This document shows positions 15,404 to 24,549 of a stretch of DNA of 64,000 bases, piece after piece. Below the pieces are notes generated by a model, which did not search any database, had not been told where the DNA came from, and saw nothing but the letters and a program-made list of their open reading frames with translations. How positions within the stretch are numbered: position 1 is the first letter of the stretch; every line of letters starts with the position of its first letter. The stretch comes from Streptomyces sp. PCS3-D2 (GTDB taxonomy: Bacteria > Actinomycetota > Actinomycetes > Streptomycetales > Streptomycetaceae). The DNA lies in NCBI RefSeq assembly GCF_000612545.2, contig NZ_CP097800.1, forward strand, positions 5,406,501 through 5,470,500, in the 5' to 3' direction. A program made the position numbers and the translations under genes.

Positions 15404-16213
15404 TTGCGCAGAGACGCCACACCCCGGCGCTACCTGATGTGCCCACCTGCACACTTCAAGGTCACGTACTCCATCAATCCGTGGATGGATCCCACGAAAC
15501 CGGTGGACCTGCCCCTCGCCCTGACCCAGTGGGAGGACCTCAGGGACCGCTACCTGTCCCTCGGCCACGCCGTGGAGACGCTCGTACCCGATCCCGCGCT
15601 GCCCGACATGGTGTTCGCGGCGAACGGGGCCCTGGTGGTCGACGGCCGGGTCCTCGGGGCCCGGTTCGCCCACCGGGAAAGGGGCCCCGAGGCCGACATC
15701 CACCTCGACTGGTTCCGCGGACACGGATACCGGGACATCCACGAGCCCGCCCACGTCAACGAGGGCGAGGGCGACTTCGCCGTCACGGCGAGCTTCATCC
15801 TCGCCGGGCGCGGCTTCCGATCCAGCCCGCTCTCGCATGACGAGGCCCAGGAGTTCTTCGGCCGCCCCGTCATCGGCCTCGACCTGGTGGACCCGCGCTA
15901 CTACCACCTCGACACGGCGCTCAGCGTCCTCGACGGCGACGAGGTCATGTACTACCCGGAGGCCTTCTCGCCCGGCAGCAGGGGCGTGCTCCGCAGGCTC
16001 TTCCCCGACGCGCTGATCGCCGACGGCAGGGACGCGGCCGCCCTCGGCCTGAACGCGGTGTCCGACGGCCGGCACGTCCTGCTCCCGCAGGCGGCCACCG
16101 GGCTGTTCGGCCCGCTGCGCGACCGGGGCTTCGAGCCGATCCCGATGGACCTGGGAGAACTGCTCAAGGGCGGCGGCAGCGTGAAGTGCTGCACCCAGGA
16201 GCTGCGCCCGTAG
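15404..16213 (+). CDS. ddaH: Dimethylargininase / arginine-deiminase-fold amidinohydrolase
   Basis: The 269-residue product belongs to the guanidino-modifying superfamily. It has MCPPAHFKVTYSINPWMDP at the start, DMVFAANGALV near residue 65, YYHLDTALSVL with the catalytic His near 165, and KCCTQELRP at the end holding the nucleophilic Cys. It would hydrolyse N-dimethylarginine to citrulline and dimethylamine, or act on a related guanidino compound. The TTG start at 15404 follows GAGGAG. The two adjacent cysteines make the exact nucleophile uncertain by eye. It is divergent from the TetR gene. Confidence 0.85.
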   Translation: MRRDATPRRYLMCPPAHFKVTYSINPWMDPTKPVDLPLALTQWEDLRDRYLSLGHAVETLVPDPALPDMVFAANGALVVDGRVLGARFAHRERGPEADIHLDWFRGHGYRDIHEPAHVNEGEGDFAVTASFILAGRGFRSSPLSHDEAQEFFGRPVIGLDLVDPRYYHLDTALSVLDGDEVMYYPEAFSPGSRGVLRRLFPDALIADGRDAAALGLNAVSDGRHVLLPQAATGLFGPLRDRGFEPIPMDLGELLKGGGSVKCCTQELRP

Positions 16214-16226
16214 GACCAGGCACTGC

Positions 16227-17240
16227 CTAGTCCGCCGAGGGCGGCGGCCAGGCCCGGCCCCAGTCGGCGTCCCGTGCGGCCCTGTAGAGGTCGCCGTGGC
16301 GCTTGGTCACGTTGACCCGGGTCAGGCCCGCGCCGTCGCCCTCCTCGGGGCCGCACAGCTCCAACAGCACCAGCCCCTTGCGGATCTGCGGCCTGCGCGT
16401 GATCCGGAAGGCGGCCGGCTCCACGGGGAAGCGGGTCGCGGCGACGTAGCTGAACTTCTCGTCCTCGTACGGGAGCGAGCCGCCCTTGACCTGGCGGTGC
16501 AGGGAGGAGCGGCTGACCCGCGCCGAGAAGTGGCACCAGTCCTTGCCCACCTCGATGGGACAGGTCCCGTCGTGCGGGCAGGGGGCGGCCACCTTCAGCC
16601 CGGCCGCGATCAGCTGGTCGCGGGCCTCGCGGATGCGCAGGTACCCCTCGGGCGTGCCCGGCTCGATCAGCACCACGGCCCGGCCGGCCCGCGCCGCCTC
16701 GGCGACGACGGCCGTGCGGGCCTGCCCGGTCAGCTCGCCGAGCACGTACGACACCGTCACCAGGTCGGCGTCGGGGACCGACAGCCCTGAGCCGATGACG
16801 GCCCGCCGCCACTCGGCGCCGCGCAGCACGGGCGAGCCGGAGGCCGCCGCCAGCTCCCGGCCGAGGGCCAGGGCCGGCTCGGCCCAGTCCAGCACGGTGG
16901 TGCGCCGCGGGCCGTCCCAGGTGGCGTCCACCGCCCAGGCCGCCGCCCCCGTACCGCCGCCGATGTCCACGTGCGAGGCGGGCGCCCAGCCGGGTGCCGC
17001 CGCGGCCAGCCCGTGCAGGGCGGCCCGTACGGCCTCGAAGGTGGCGGGCATGCGGTAGGCCGCGTACGCCGCGACGTCCGAGCGGTCGCGCAGTACGGGC
17101 GCGTCCGTGGGGGTCCGCCCCCGGTAGTTGGCGATGAGCCGCTCGACGGCGGCGGAGGCCTGCTTGGGCGGGAGCCCGTCGAGCAGCCCGCCGAGCGTGC
17201 TGCGGAGGGACTCGGCGGTGGTGGGGGCGGAGGCGTTCAC
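16227..17240 (-). CDS. Rsm22-family small-subunit ribosomal methyltransferase-like protein
   Basis: The 337-residue protein has a Rossmann methyltransferase core (HVDIGGGTGAAAWAVD near residue 90, VSYVLGELT near 170). A Cys-rich insertion follows near residues 217-235 (CPHDGTC and then WCHFSARV), with a fourth Cys in LLELCGPEEG near 296. Human METTL17 and yeast Rsm22, the mitochondrial members of this family, use four such cysteines for an iron-sulfur cluster and assist small-subunit assembly. By analogy this may act on the 30S subunit, though bacterial members are little studied. The ATG start is at 17240. It converges with the dimethylargininase gene. Confidence 0.85.
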   Translation of the reverse strand: MNASAPTTAESLRSTLGGLLDGLPPKQASAAVERLIANYRGRTPTDAPVLRDRSDVAAYAAYRMPATFEAVRAALHGLAAAAPGWAPASHVDIGGGTGAAAWAVDATWDGPRRTTVLDWAEPALALGRELAAASGSPVLRGAEWRRAVIGSGLSVPDADLVTVSYVLGELTGQARTAVVAEAARAGRAVVLIEPGTPEGYLRIREARDQLIAAGLKVAAPCPHDGTCPIEVGKDWCHFSARVSRSSLHRQVKGGSLPYEDEKFSYVAATRFPVEPAAFRITRRPQIRKGLVLLELCGPEEGDGAGLTRVNVTKRHGDLYRAARDADWGRAWPPPSAD

Positions 17241-17309
17241 CTGCCGAGTTTACGGCGGTCCGGGGCCGGGACCGCCCTCGGGGCCCGGCCCCGGATCGGG
17301 CCGCCCGGT

Positions 17310-18629
17310 TCAGTCCCCGGCCGGGGCGGGCGCGGTCTGCTCGTCCCGCTGCCGCCAGGGCCGGCACAGGGCCAGGAAACAGCTGACCGACACCAGCGCG
17401 CACACCAGCTGCACCAGTGCCATCGGAACCGCGGTGCCCTCGCCCGCGACGCCGACCAGCGGCGAGGCGATCGCGCCGACCAGGAAGGACGAGGTGCCGA
17501 GCAGCGCGGAGGCCGATCCCGCCGCGTGCGGGGTCCGCATCAGCGCCTGCGCGTTGGTGTTCGGCAGCACGATGCCCATCGCCGACATCAGCACGAACAG
17601 CGCGGCGGCGACGGGGGTCAGCCCGACCTCGCCGAGGGCGCCCGTCGTCATCAGCAGCAGGGACACCGCGCAGGCCGTGACGACCGCGAGCCCGACGGCC
17701 AGCACCTTGTCCAGGCGGACCCGGCCGACCAGCAGCTTGCCGTTGATCTGGCCGACGAGGATCAAGCCGACCGAGTTCAGGCCGAAGAGCAGGGAGAAGG
17801 TCTGGGGCGAGGCCCCGTAGATCTCCTGCACCACGAAGGGGGAGGCGGAGATGTAGGAGAAGAGGACGGCGAAGGCGAAGCCGCCGGTCAGGGTGTAGCC
17901 GGTGAAGACCCGGTCGCCGAGCAGCCCGCGCATGGTCCGCAGCGCCGAGCCGACACCGCCGGTGTGCCGCAGCGCGGGCGGCAGGGTCTCGCCGAGACCG
18001 CGCCAGACCATCAGGGTGAGGACCGCGCCGACGCCGGTGAGGACGAGGAAGACCCCCCGCCAGTCGGCGAAGCGCAGCACCTGGCCTCCTATGAGGGGCG
18101 CGACGATCGGGGCGGCCCCGGATATGAGCATCAGCGTGGAGAAGAAGCGGGCCATCTCGTCGCCGTCGTACAGGTCGCGCACGACGGCACGCGCGATGAC
18201 GACGCCGGCGGACCCGGCCAGCCCCTGGAGCAGCCGGAAGGAGATCAGCAGCTCGGCGGTCGGGGCGAGGGCGCAGATCGCGGTGGCCAGGACGTAGACG
18301 ACCATGCCGGCGAGCAGCGGCCGGCGGCGGCCCCACCGGTCGCTCATCGGGCCGATGACGAGCTGGCCGAGGGCCATGCCGGCGAGGCACGCGGTGAGGG
18401 TCAGCTGGATCGTCGCGGCAGGGCTGCGGAGGGCGTCGGTGACCTGCGGCAGGGCCGGCAGGTACATGTCCATGGACAGCGGCGGGAGGGCGGTCAGACC
18501 ACCGAGTACGAAGGTGACGAGCAGGCTCGTGCGGCGGGCGCGCGCCAGGGACGCGGGTGCGGAGCGGGCGGAGGGCGAATCGGGCGACGAATCGTGCGAG
18601 GGTGCCGTCGCGGGGCCTCTCTCCGACAT
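17310..18629 (-). CDS. MFS multidrug exporter, Bcr/CflA type
   Basis: This 439-residue protein has twelve predicted transmembrane segments and the MFS motif A after segment 2 ([14 protein letters not shown]). Its start, [20 protein letters not shown], is typical of the Bcr/CflA drug-resistance group (bicyclomycin, chloramphenicol, sulfonamide efflux). It should work as a proton antiporter in the cytoplasmic membrane. The ATG at 18629 was preferred over one at 18650 because CTGGAG lies 7 bases upstream of it. A divergent SDR gene begins 110 bp away. Substrate cannot be assigned. Confidence 0.92.
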   Translation of the reverse strand: MSERGPATAPSHDSSPDSPSARSAPASLARARRTSLLVTFVLGGLTALPPLSMDMYLPALPQVTDALRSPAATIQLTLTACLAGMALGQLVIGPMSDRWGRRRPLLAGMVVYVLATAICALAPTAELLISFRLLQGLAGSAGVVIARAVVRDLYDGDEMARFFSTLMLISGAAPIVAPLIGGQVLRFADWRGVFLVLTGVGAVLTLMVWRGLGETLPPALRHTGGVGSALRTMRGLLGDRVFTGYTLTGGFAFAVLFSYISASPFVVQEIYGASPQTFSLLFGLNSVGLILVGQINGKLLVGRVRLDKVLAVGLAVVTACAVSLLLMTTGALGEVGLTPVAAALFVLMSAMGIVLPNTNAQALMRTPHAAGSASALLGTSSFLVGAIASPLVGVAGEGTAVPMALVQLVCALVSVSCFLALCRPWRQRDEQTAPAPAGD

Positions 18630-18738
18630 GCGGAACTCCAGTCTTCTCATCTGCTCTTGTGCACCCCTGACCGACCCATGTTCTCAGCAATCGGAACGTC
18701 CCGGGACCTGGGCGTGCTGTGACGTACCCTGCGGCCCC

Positions 18739-19500
18739 ATGGACGAACCTACGAAGAAGACCGCCGTGGTGACCGGTGCCGGCTCCGGGATCGGGCGTTC
18801 CGTGGCGCTGGCCCTGGCCGCGGCGGGATGGGCCGTGGCCCTGGCCGGCCGCCGGGTCGGACCGCTGGAGGAGACCGCCGCCGCGGCCGGGGCGGCGGCC
18901 GACGTCCTGTGCGTGCCGGCCGACGTCAGCGACCCGGACGACGTCACTCGGCTGTTCGAGTCAGTGCGGGCCCGGTACGGGCGCCTCGACCTGCTCTTCA
19001 ACAACGCGGGCACCTTCGGCCCCGGCGGCGTTCCGCTGGAGGACATCACCTACGACGCCTGGCGCTCGGTCGTCGACGTCAACCTGACCGGTGCCTTCCT
19101 GTGCGCGCAGGCCGCCTTCCGGCAGATGAAGGGGCAGGATCCGCAGGGCGGACGCATCATCAACAACGGCTCCATCTCCGCCCACGTGCCCCGCCCGAAC
19201 TCGATCGCCTACACCGCGACCAAGCACGCGATGACCGGCCTGACGAAGTCCCTGTCGCTCGACGGGCGGCCGTACCGCATCGCCTGCGGCCAGATCGACA
19301 TCGGCAACGCGGCGACCGAGATGACCGAGCGGATGCAGACCGGCATCCTCCAGGCCAACGGGCAGCTGGCCGTCGAGCCGGTCATGGACGCCGCCGACGT
19401 CGCCCGTACGGTCCGGCACATGGCCGAGCTCCCGCTGGAGGCGAACGTGCAGTTCGCGACGGTGATGGCCACCTCCATGCCGTACATCGGCCGCGGCTGA
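18739..19500 (+). CDS. Short-chain dehydrogenase/reductase
   Basis: This 253-residue classical SDR has TGAGSGIG near residue 13, NNAG near 89, a catalytic Ser in NNGSISAH and YTATK near 155. The first acidic residue after strand 2 is replaced by Arg (LAGRR), which favours NADPH. It would reduce or oxidise a keto/hydroxy group of an unknown substrate. The ATG start directly follows the promoter region shared with the MFS exporter. A PhzF-family gene begins 59 bases downstream on the same strand, so the two may be co-transcribed. Confidence 0.88.
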   Translation: MDEPTKKTAVVTGAGSGIGRSVALALAAAGWAVALAGRRVGPLEETAAAAGAAADVLCVPADVSDPDDVTRLFESVRARYGRLDLLFNNAGTFGPGGVPLEDITYDAWRSVVDVNLTGAFLCAQAAFRQMKGQDPQGGRIINNGSISAHVPRPNSIAYTATKHAMTGLTKSLSLDGRPYRIACGQIDIGNAATEMTERMQTGILQANGQLAVEPVMDAADVARTVRHMAELPLEANVQFATVMATSMPYIGRG

Positions 19501-19559
19501 GCCGCCGGCCCGCCCGGCGCCCGTTGCCACGGCGCACCGACGGCGCCGATCATGACCGC

Positions 19560-20423
19560 ATGACCGATACCGAGGTACTGCGCTACACCGCGTTCTCCGG
19601 CGACCCGGACGGCGGCAACCCCGCCGGGGTCGTGCTCGACGCCTCCGGGCTGGACGAGGACGCGATGCTGGAGATCGCCGCCGGGCTGGGCTACAGCGAG
19701 ACGGCCTTCCTCACCGCCCCGCCCGAAGGGCTCGGCGGCCGGGAGGGCCGCTCCTTCACCGTGCGCTACTTCAGCCCGAAGGCGGAGGTTCCCTTCTGCG
19801 GCCACGCCACCGTCGCCACGGCCGTAGCGCTGGCGGAGCGGACCGGCCCCGGCGAACTGCTCCTCGCCACCCGCGCGGGAACCGTCCCGGTGTCCGTCAC
19901 CGCCGAGGACGGCCGCCTGCGGGCCACGCTGACCAGCGTCGAGCCGCACACCGAGGAGATCGGAGCCGCCGACCTCGCCGAGGCACTCGCCGCGCTGGAC
20001 TGGCCGCGGGCCGACCTCGACCCGGCGTTCCCGCCGCGGATCGCCTACGCCGGAGCCCGCCACCTGGTGCTCGGCGCCGCCACCCGGGCCCGGCTCGCGG
20101 ACCTCGACTACGACTTCGCCCGGCTGGAGGCGCTGATGCGGCGCCTGGACCTCACCACGGTCCAACTGGTGCACCGGACGGGTCCGCGGGAGTTCCACGT
20201 GCGCGACCCCTTCCCGGTCGGCGGCGTGGTCGAGGACCCGGCGACCGGGGCCGCGGCGGCCGCCTTCGGCGCCTACGCCCGAGAGCTCGGCCTCGTCCCG
20301 CAGGACGCCGTGCTGACCCTGCACCAGGGCGCGGACATGGGCCGCCCCGGAGTGCTCACGGTCGAACTGCGCGAAGGCGAGCGCCGCGTCCGCGTGGGCG
20401 GCACCGCGGTCCGCATCCCGTGA
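19560..20423 (+). CDS. PhzF-family isomerase
   Basis: The 287-residue protein has the two-fold diaminopimelate-epimerase-like PhzF fold. Visible motifs are RYTAFSGDPDGGNPAGVV, GYSETAFL with the catalytic Glu near residue 45, FSPKAEVPFCGHATVATAVA and VEDPATGAAAAAFGAYARE. PhzF itself isomerises a dihydrohydroxyanthranilate in phenazine synthesis. No other phenazine genes are present, so this is a member of unknown substrate. The stop overlaps the GNAT start as GTGA, suggesting coupled expression. Confidence 0.9.
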   Translation: MTDTEVLRYTAFSGDPDGGNPAGVVLDASGLDEDAMLEIAAGLGYSETAFLTAPPEGLGGREGRSFTVRYFSPKAEVPFCGHATVATAVALAERTGPGELLLATRAGTVPVSVTAEDGRLRATLTSVEPHTEEIGAADLAEALAALDWPRADLDPAFPPRIAYAGARHLVLGAATRARLADLDYDFARLEALMRRLDLTTVQLVHRTGPREFHVRDPFPVGGVVEDPATGAAAAAFGAYARELGLVPQDAVLTLHQGADMGRPGVLTVELREGERRVRVGGTAVRIP

Positions 20424-20995
20424 GCACGGCTCTGCGGGTGCTGGGGTTCGCCGAGCCGGACGTGCCCGGACGGCTGGCCCGCCAGGTGGCCGACCTGGAA
20501 GCAGAGGCCTGGCCCGGCTCCACCCCGGGGCACGACCCGGCGCTGGCGCCGCGCACCCTCCTCCTCGTCGACGACGAGGGGACGGTGGCCGCCGCGCTGG
20601 CGCTGCTGTACAAGGGGATCCCGCTCGCCGGCCGTACGTACCGGGCGGCCGGCCTCAGCTCCGTCGTGACCCGGAGCACGCGGCGCGGACAGGGGCTCGG
20701 CGGGCGGCTGGTGGCGGCCGCCCGCGCGGAACTCGCCGCCGACCCGGCCGTGGACCTGGCGCTGTTCAGCTGCGACCGGACCCTCGCGCCGTTCTACGAG
20801 GCGGCCGGCTTCGCACCGCTGCCCGGAACGGTCCTCGTGGGCGGCACCCCCGAGGACCCGCTGGCCACCGACGCCCCGGGCTTCGACAAGGTGGTGATGG
20901 CGGCGTTCTTCACCGGCGCCCGGGACGCGGACCGAGCGGCCTTCACCGCCGTGCGCGTCCCGCTCCACCCCGGGGGCGTCGACCGGCTCTGGTGA
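20420..20995 (+). CDS. GNAT-family N-acetyltransferase
   Basis: The 191-residue product shows the acetyl-CoA loop region VVTRSTRRGQGLGGRLV near residue 85, followed by DLALFSCDRTLAPFYEAAGF, the usual beta5-alpha4 end of GNAT enzymes. The GTG start overlaps the PhzF stop. It would transfer an acetyl group to an amine. The substrate is unknown, but coupling to PhzF suggests the same small-molecule pathway. It converges with efeU, with only 4 bases between the stops. Confidence 0.85.
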   Translation: MSTALRVLGFAEPDVPGRLARQVADLEAEAWPGSTPGHDPALAPRTLLLVDDEGTVAAALALLYKGIPLAGRTYRAAGLSSVVTRSTRRGQGLGGRLVAAARAELAADPAVDLALFSCDRTLAPFYEAAGFAPLPGTVLVGGTPEDPLATDAPGFDKVVMAAFFTGARDADRAAFTAVRVPLHPGGVDRLW

Positions 20996-20999
20996 CCCG

Positions 21000-21863
21000 T
21001 CAGCCGGCGGGCTCGCTGCCCGAGGGGGCGGAGGCCCGGGGCGGGGTGCCCGCCGGGCCGCCGCGCCCGCGCTCGGCGAAGAACAGGACCAGCACGGGGA
21101 CCAGGTACAGCGCCCACACCGTCAGCTGGAGGACGGTCGGGTCCGGCTGGAAGTTGAAGACGCCCTTGAGCAGCGTCCCGTACCAGCTGTCCGGCGGGAC
21201 GGCCGTGCTGACGTCGAAGGCCCTGTCGTTCAGACCGCCCAGGAAGCGGGCCTCCTGGAGGTCGTGGACGCCGTACGCGAGCACGCCGGCCGCCACCACC
21301 ACCAGCATCGCGCCGGTCCACCGGAAGAACTTGGCCAGGTTGATCCGCAGGGCGCCCCGGTAGAAGAGGTAGCCCAGCACGATCGCGGTCGCGATGCCCA
21401 GCAGCACCCCGATCAGCGGAGCCGAGGAGCCCTCGCCGCTGGCCCGTACCGACGCCCACACGAACAGGGCGGTCTCCAGGCCCTCCCGGCCGACCGCCAG
21501 GAAGGCCGTCGCGACGAGCGCGCCGGTGCCCATGGCGAGCGCGGTGTCGAGCTTGCCGTGCAGCTCGGCCTTCAGGTGCCGCGCGGTGCGCTTCATCCAG
21601 AAGACCATCCACGTCACCAGCCCCACCGAGATGATCGACAGGCTGCCGCCCAGCAGCTCCTGTGCCTCGAAGGTCAGCTCCTGGGAGCCGAATTCGAGCA
21701 GGGCGCCGAAGGCGAGCGAGAGCGCGCAGGCGATCCCGATGCCGAGCCACACGGGACGCAGGGCGTCCCGGCGGCCGGTCTTGACGAGGTACGCGACCAG
21801 GATGCAGACGACCAGGCTGGCCTCCAGCCCCTCGCGCAGGCCGATCAGATAGTTGCCGAACAC
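21000..21863 (-). CDS. efeU: Ferrous/ferric iron permease EfeU (FTR1 family)
   Basis: The 287-residue membrane protein has seven predicted hydrophobic segments and two REGLE iron-permeation motifs (REGLEASLVV near residue 10 and REGLETALFV near 143), the hallmark of FTR1/EfeU. The GTG start at 21863 was chosen because FGNYLIGLREG is the family N-terminus and GGAAGAA lies upstream. It is the last gene of an efeO-efeB-efeU operon, 26 bp after efeB. It should carry iron released at the outer face of the membrane. The C-terminus is Gly/Pro-rich and variable. Confidence 0.93.
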   Translation of the reverse strand: MFGNYLIGLREGLEASLVVCILVAYLVKTGRRDALRPVWLGIGIACALSLAFGALLEFGSQELTFEAQELLGGSLSIISVGLVTWMVFWMKRTARHLKAELHGKLDTALAMGTGALVATAFLAVGREGLETALFVWASVRASGEGSSAPLIGVLLGIATAIVLGYLFYRGALRINLAKFFRWTGAMLVVVAAGVLAYGVHDLQEARFLGGLNDRAFDVSTAVPPDSWYGTLLKGVFNFQPDPTVLQLTVWALYLVPVLVLFFAERGRGGPAGTPPRASAPSGSEPAG

Positions 21864-21889
21864 GGCGGTTCTTCCTCTCCGGCGGGGAC

Positions 21890-23182
21890 TCAGGCGAACA
21901 GCGCCCGACCCCACCAGTCGTCCTTGTCACGGACGCCCGGCGGGACGGCGAAGACGGCCGAACCCACGTGCTGGATGTATTCGTTGAGAACGTCGGACTT
22001 CGCCAGGTTGCGCTGGATCGGGACGAAGCCCGTGCGCACGTCGCGCTGGTAGGCCAGGAAGAACAGGCCCGCGTCGAGGCGGCCCAGGCCGTCCGTGCCG
22101 TCGGTGAAGGAGTAGCCGCGCCGCAGGATCGTCGCACCGTTGTTGGAGTCGGGGTGCGCGAGACGGACGTGGGAGTCCGGCTTCATCGCCTTCAGGAAGG
22201 GCTCGTCGCGTTCCCTGGACTTGCCCACGGGGGCTCCCTCGCCCTTGTCGCGGCCGAAGATGTCCTCCTGCTCCTGGAGCGGGGTCCGGTCCCAGGTCTC
22301 GATGTTCATCCGGATCCGGCGCGCCACCAGGTACGAGCCGCCCGTCAGCCAGTCGCTGCCGTCGCCCGCGCCGACCCACACGTGCCGGTCCAGGGCGGCC
22401 TGGTCGGTGCCCGAGACGTTTCGTGTGCCGTCCTTGAAGCCCATCATGTTGCGCGGGGTCTGCTCGTCGGGCGTCGTCGAGGACGTCTTGCCGAAGCCGA
22501 GCTGCGACCAGCGGACCGCGACCCGACCGAAGCCGATCCGGGCCAGCTGGCGGATGGCGTGCACCGCGACCTGCGGATCGTCGGCACACGCCTGGACACA
22601 GAGGTCGCCGCCGGAGCGGGCCGGGTCCAGGTTGTCGCCGGGGAACAGCTCCAGGTCCACCAGGGCCTCGGGGCGCCGGCCCTCCAGCCCGAACCGGTCC
22701 TTGGCGAACAGGCCCGGACCGAAGCCGACGGTCAGGGTGAGCCGGGAGGGCTTCAGGCCGAGGGCCTCGCCGGTGTCGGTCGGCGGCGCCTCCGGCCGGC
22801 CCTCGTACACGTCGCCGACCGGCAGGCCCGCCGTCATCAGACGGGCCGCGGCCGTCCACTCCTTGAGGAGTGCGACCAGCTCCGCGCGGTCCTTCGTCTT
22901 CACGTCGAAGGCCGCGAAGTGCAGGCGGTCCTGCACGGCGCTCGCGATCCCGGCCTGGTGCTCGCCGTGGAAGGGCACGGCCGCGCCGGCGGCCGACGCC
23001 GACACCATGTCGGTGCCGCCGCCGAAGGCCGCGGCGGCACCGCCGGCCGCGGCGGCGCCGAGCGCGAGCCCGGCACCACCCCAGCCGAGTACCGCGCGAC
23101 GGGAGGGCGCGGCCCCCGCTGCCGCCGAAGAGGCGTCGCCGTCGTGCTGCGGCTGCCCGGCGGCCGCTTGAGACTCGGTCAT
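21890..23182 (-). CDS. efeB: EfeB, Tat-exported DyP-type heme peroxidase / deferrochelatase
   Basis: This 430-residue protein starts with a twin-arginine signal (SRRAVLGWGGAGLALG near residue 28). The DyP signature GFKDGTRN lies near residue 250, and a probable proximal heme His in HVRLAHPDSNN near 345. EfeB oxidises ferrous iron or, as reported for some homologs, releases iron from heme while sparing the porphyrin. It works outside the membrane with EfeO and EfeU. It begins 28 bp after efeO, so it is in the same transcript. Its position next to the heme import genes makes a role in heme iron plausible. Confidence 0.93.
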   Translation of the reverse strand: MTESQAAAGQPQHDGDASSAAAGAAPSRRAVLGWGGAGLALGAAAAGGAAAAFGGGTDMVSASAAGAAVPFHGEHQAGIASAVQDRLHFAAFDVKTKDRAELVALLKEWTAAARLMTAGLPVGDVYEGRPEAPPTDTGEALGLKPSRLTLTVGFGPGLFAKDRFGLEGRRPEALVDLELFPGDNLDPARSGGDLCVQACADDPQVAVHAIRQLARIGFGRVAVRWSQLGFGKTSSTTPDEQTPRNMMGFKDGTRNVSGTDQAALDRHVWVGAGDGSDWLTGGSYLVARRIRMNIETWDRTPLQEQEDIFGRDKGEGAPVGKSRERDEPFLKAMKPDSHVRLAHPDSNNGATILRRGYSFTDGTDGLGRLDAGLFFLAYQRDVRTGFVPIQRNLAKSDVLNEYIQHVGSAVFAVPPGVRDKDDWWGRALFA

Positions 23183-23210
23183 CGTCTACTCCCGTCCGGT
23201 TCCGTTCCCG

Positions 23211-24362
23211 CTACTTCGCGACCGCGGCGGCGAGCTTGGACAGCGGCTCGGCGAGCGCGTTGACGCCGTCCGAGAGCTCCTTGCGCTCCGCCTCGCCGAC
23301 CTTGTCGTACGAGGTGAACTCGTAGGAGGTCTGGTCGGCGCGGTACTTGTCCAGAAGGGTGTTCAGGGCCGCGAACTGGGTGTCGAGCTGCTTGGACAGC
23401 TCCGGGTCGTTCTTCTCGGCGATCGGCTTGAGCAGCTCGTACGCCTTCTGCGCGCCCTCGACGTTGGCCTTGAAGTCGACCAGGTCGGTGTGGGAGTAGC
23501 GCTCCTCCTCGCCGGTGACCTTGCCGGTGGCGACCTCGTCGAGGAGCTCCTTGGCGCCGTTGGCGATCGAGGTGGGCGTGATCTCCGCCTCGCCGACCTT
23601 CTTCCGCCACTCGTTCAGGTCCGCGATCAGGGTGTCGGCGAGCTTCTTGTCGTTGTCGTCGATCTTGTTCTCGGCCCACAGGGACTTCTCCAGGCGGTGC
23701 CAGCCCGTCCAGTCCTTCGCCGGGTCCTGGCCGGCCTCCAGGCCGTCCTCGCGGACGTCGACCTTCGGGTCGATGTCGCCGAAGGACTCCGCGACCGGCT
23801 CGGTGCGCTCCCAGCCGATGCGGGAGGGGGCGTAGGCCTTCTTGGCGGCCTCGACATCGCCGGCCTTGACCGCGTCCACGAAGGCCTGTGCCTTGGGGAG
23901 GGTCTCCTCGGCCTGTGCGACGACGTACGCGCGGTACGCGGTGACGGCGGCGTCCGCCTCCGGGCTGCGCTTCTCCTCGGCGGCACCCTGGGCGCCGGTC
24001 GCCTTGACCTTCTGGGCGATGCCGTCGCCCTTCATGCCGGGCTTGCAGACGATCTCGTAGTCGCCCGCCTTGATCTCGGCGGTGATGGACGCCTTGGTGC
24101 CCGGGCCGATGTTCTCGCGCTCGGTGACGATGCGGGCGTCCGGGAAGAGGACGTAGACCTCGGTGACCTTGGAGCCCTTGTTCTCGACGTCGATCTGCAC
24201 CTTGCCGGCCGGGAACTCCGTCTTCGACACCTCGCAGGCGCTGTCGGAGGCCGCCACGCGGATCGCGTCGTCGCCCCCGGTGCTCTTCTGGGAGCAGCCG
24301 GTGGCGACGGTCAGGGCGGCCGCCACGGAGGCGGCGGCGACGGTGAGGCGGGCGGGGCGCAT
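23211..24362 (-). CDS. efeO: EfeO, iron-binding lipoprotein with cupredoxin and imelysin domains
   Basis: The 383-residue protein has a lipoprotein-like signal (VAAALTVATGC, acylated Cys near residue 23). An N-terminal cupredoxin-like domain (about 35-130) is followed by a C-terminal imelysin/M75 domain containing the HxxE-type metal motif GWHRLEKSLW near residue 235. It delivers extracytoplasmic iron to EfeB and EfeU. The ATG at 24362 follows CAGGAG; a start further upstream would add non-conserved residues. It is the first gene of the operon, and an iron-box-like sequence lies 50 bp upstream, fitting control by a DmdR/DtxR-type repressor. Confidence 0.93.
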   Translation of the reverse strand: MRPARLTVAAASVAAALTVATGCSQKSTGGDDAIRVAASDSACEVSKTEFPAGKVQIDVENKGSKVTEVYVLFPDARIVTERENIGPGTKASITAEIKAGDYEIVCKPGMKGDGIAQKVKATGAQGAAEEKRSPEADAAVTAYRAYVVAQAEETLPKAQAFVDAVKAGDVEAAKKAYAPSRIGWERTEPVAESFGDIDPKVDVREDGLEAGQDPAKDWTGWHRLEKSLWAENKIDDNDKKLADTLIADLNEWRKKVGEAEITPTSIANGAKELLDEVATGKVTGEEERYSHTDLVDFKANVEGAQKAYELLKPIAEKNDPELSKQLDTQFAALNTLLDKYRADQTSYEFTSYDKVGEAERKELSDGVNALAEPLSKLAAAVAK

Positions 24363-24413
24363 AGGGGGCTCCTGGGCGTCGGGCGAGGGCCGTCCCAAGG
24401 GGGGAGAGGCCGG

Positions 24414-24432
24414 TGAGGCGGACCTAACTTAA
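24414..24432 (-). promoter_or_regulatory. Iron-box-like site upstream of efeO
   Basis: On the minus strand TTAAGTTAGGTCCGCCTCA matches the DmdR/IdeR consensus (TTAGGTTAGGCTNACCTAA) at about 13 of 19 positions, with the left half better kept. It ends 52 bp before the efeO start. This is a weak but well-placed candidate for iron-dependent repression. Confidence 0.5.
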
Positions 24433-24549
24433 CCGAGCCTTACTTCACCTATGAACCCGCGTGCAGTGATTCAGATCTCACGTTTCGGCCAGGGAAACGA
24501 GGCCGTCACGGACGTCCCACGGCAGACCCATGACAGGGTCAAGCGGAGG

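Noticed and set aside
19560-20423. Phenazine biosynthesis cluster
   Set aside because: Only a PhzF-fold protein is present here and another at 30917; no phzA/B/D/E/G genes, so phenazine synthesis is not supported.
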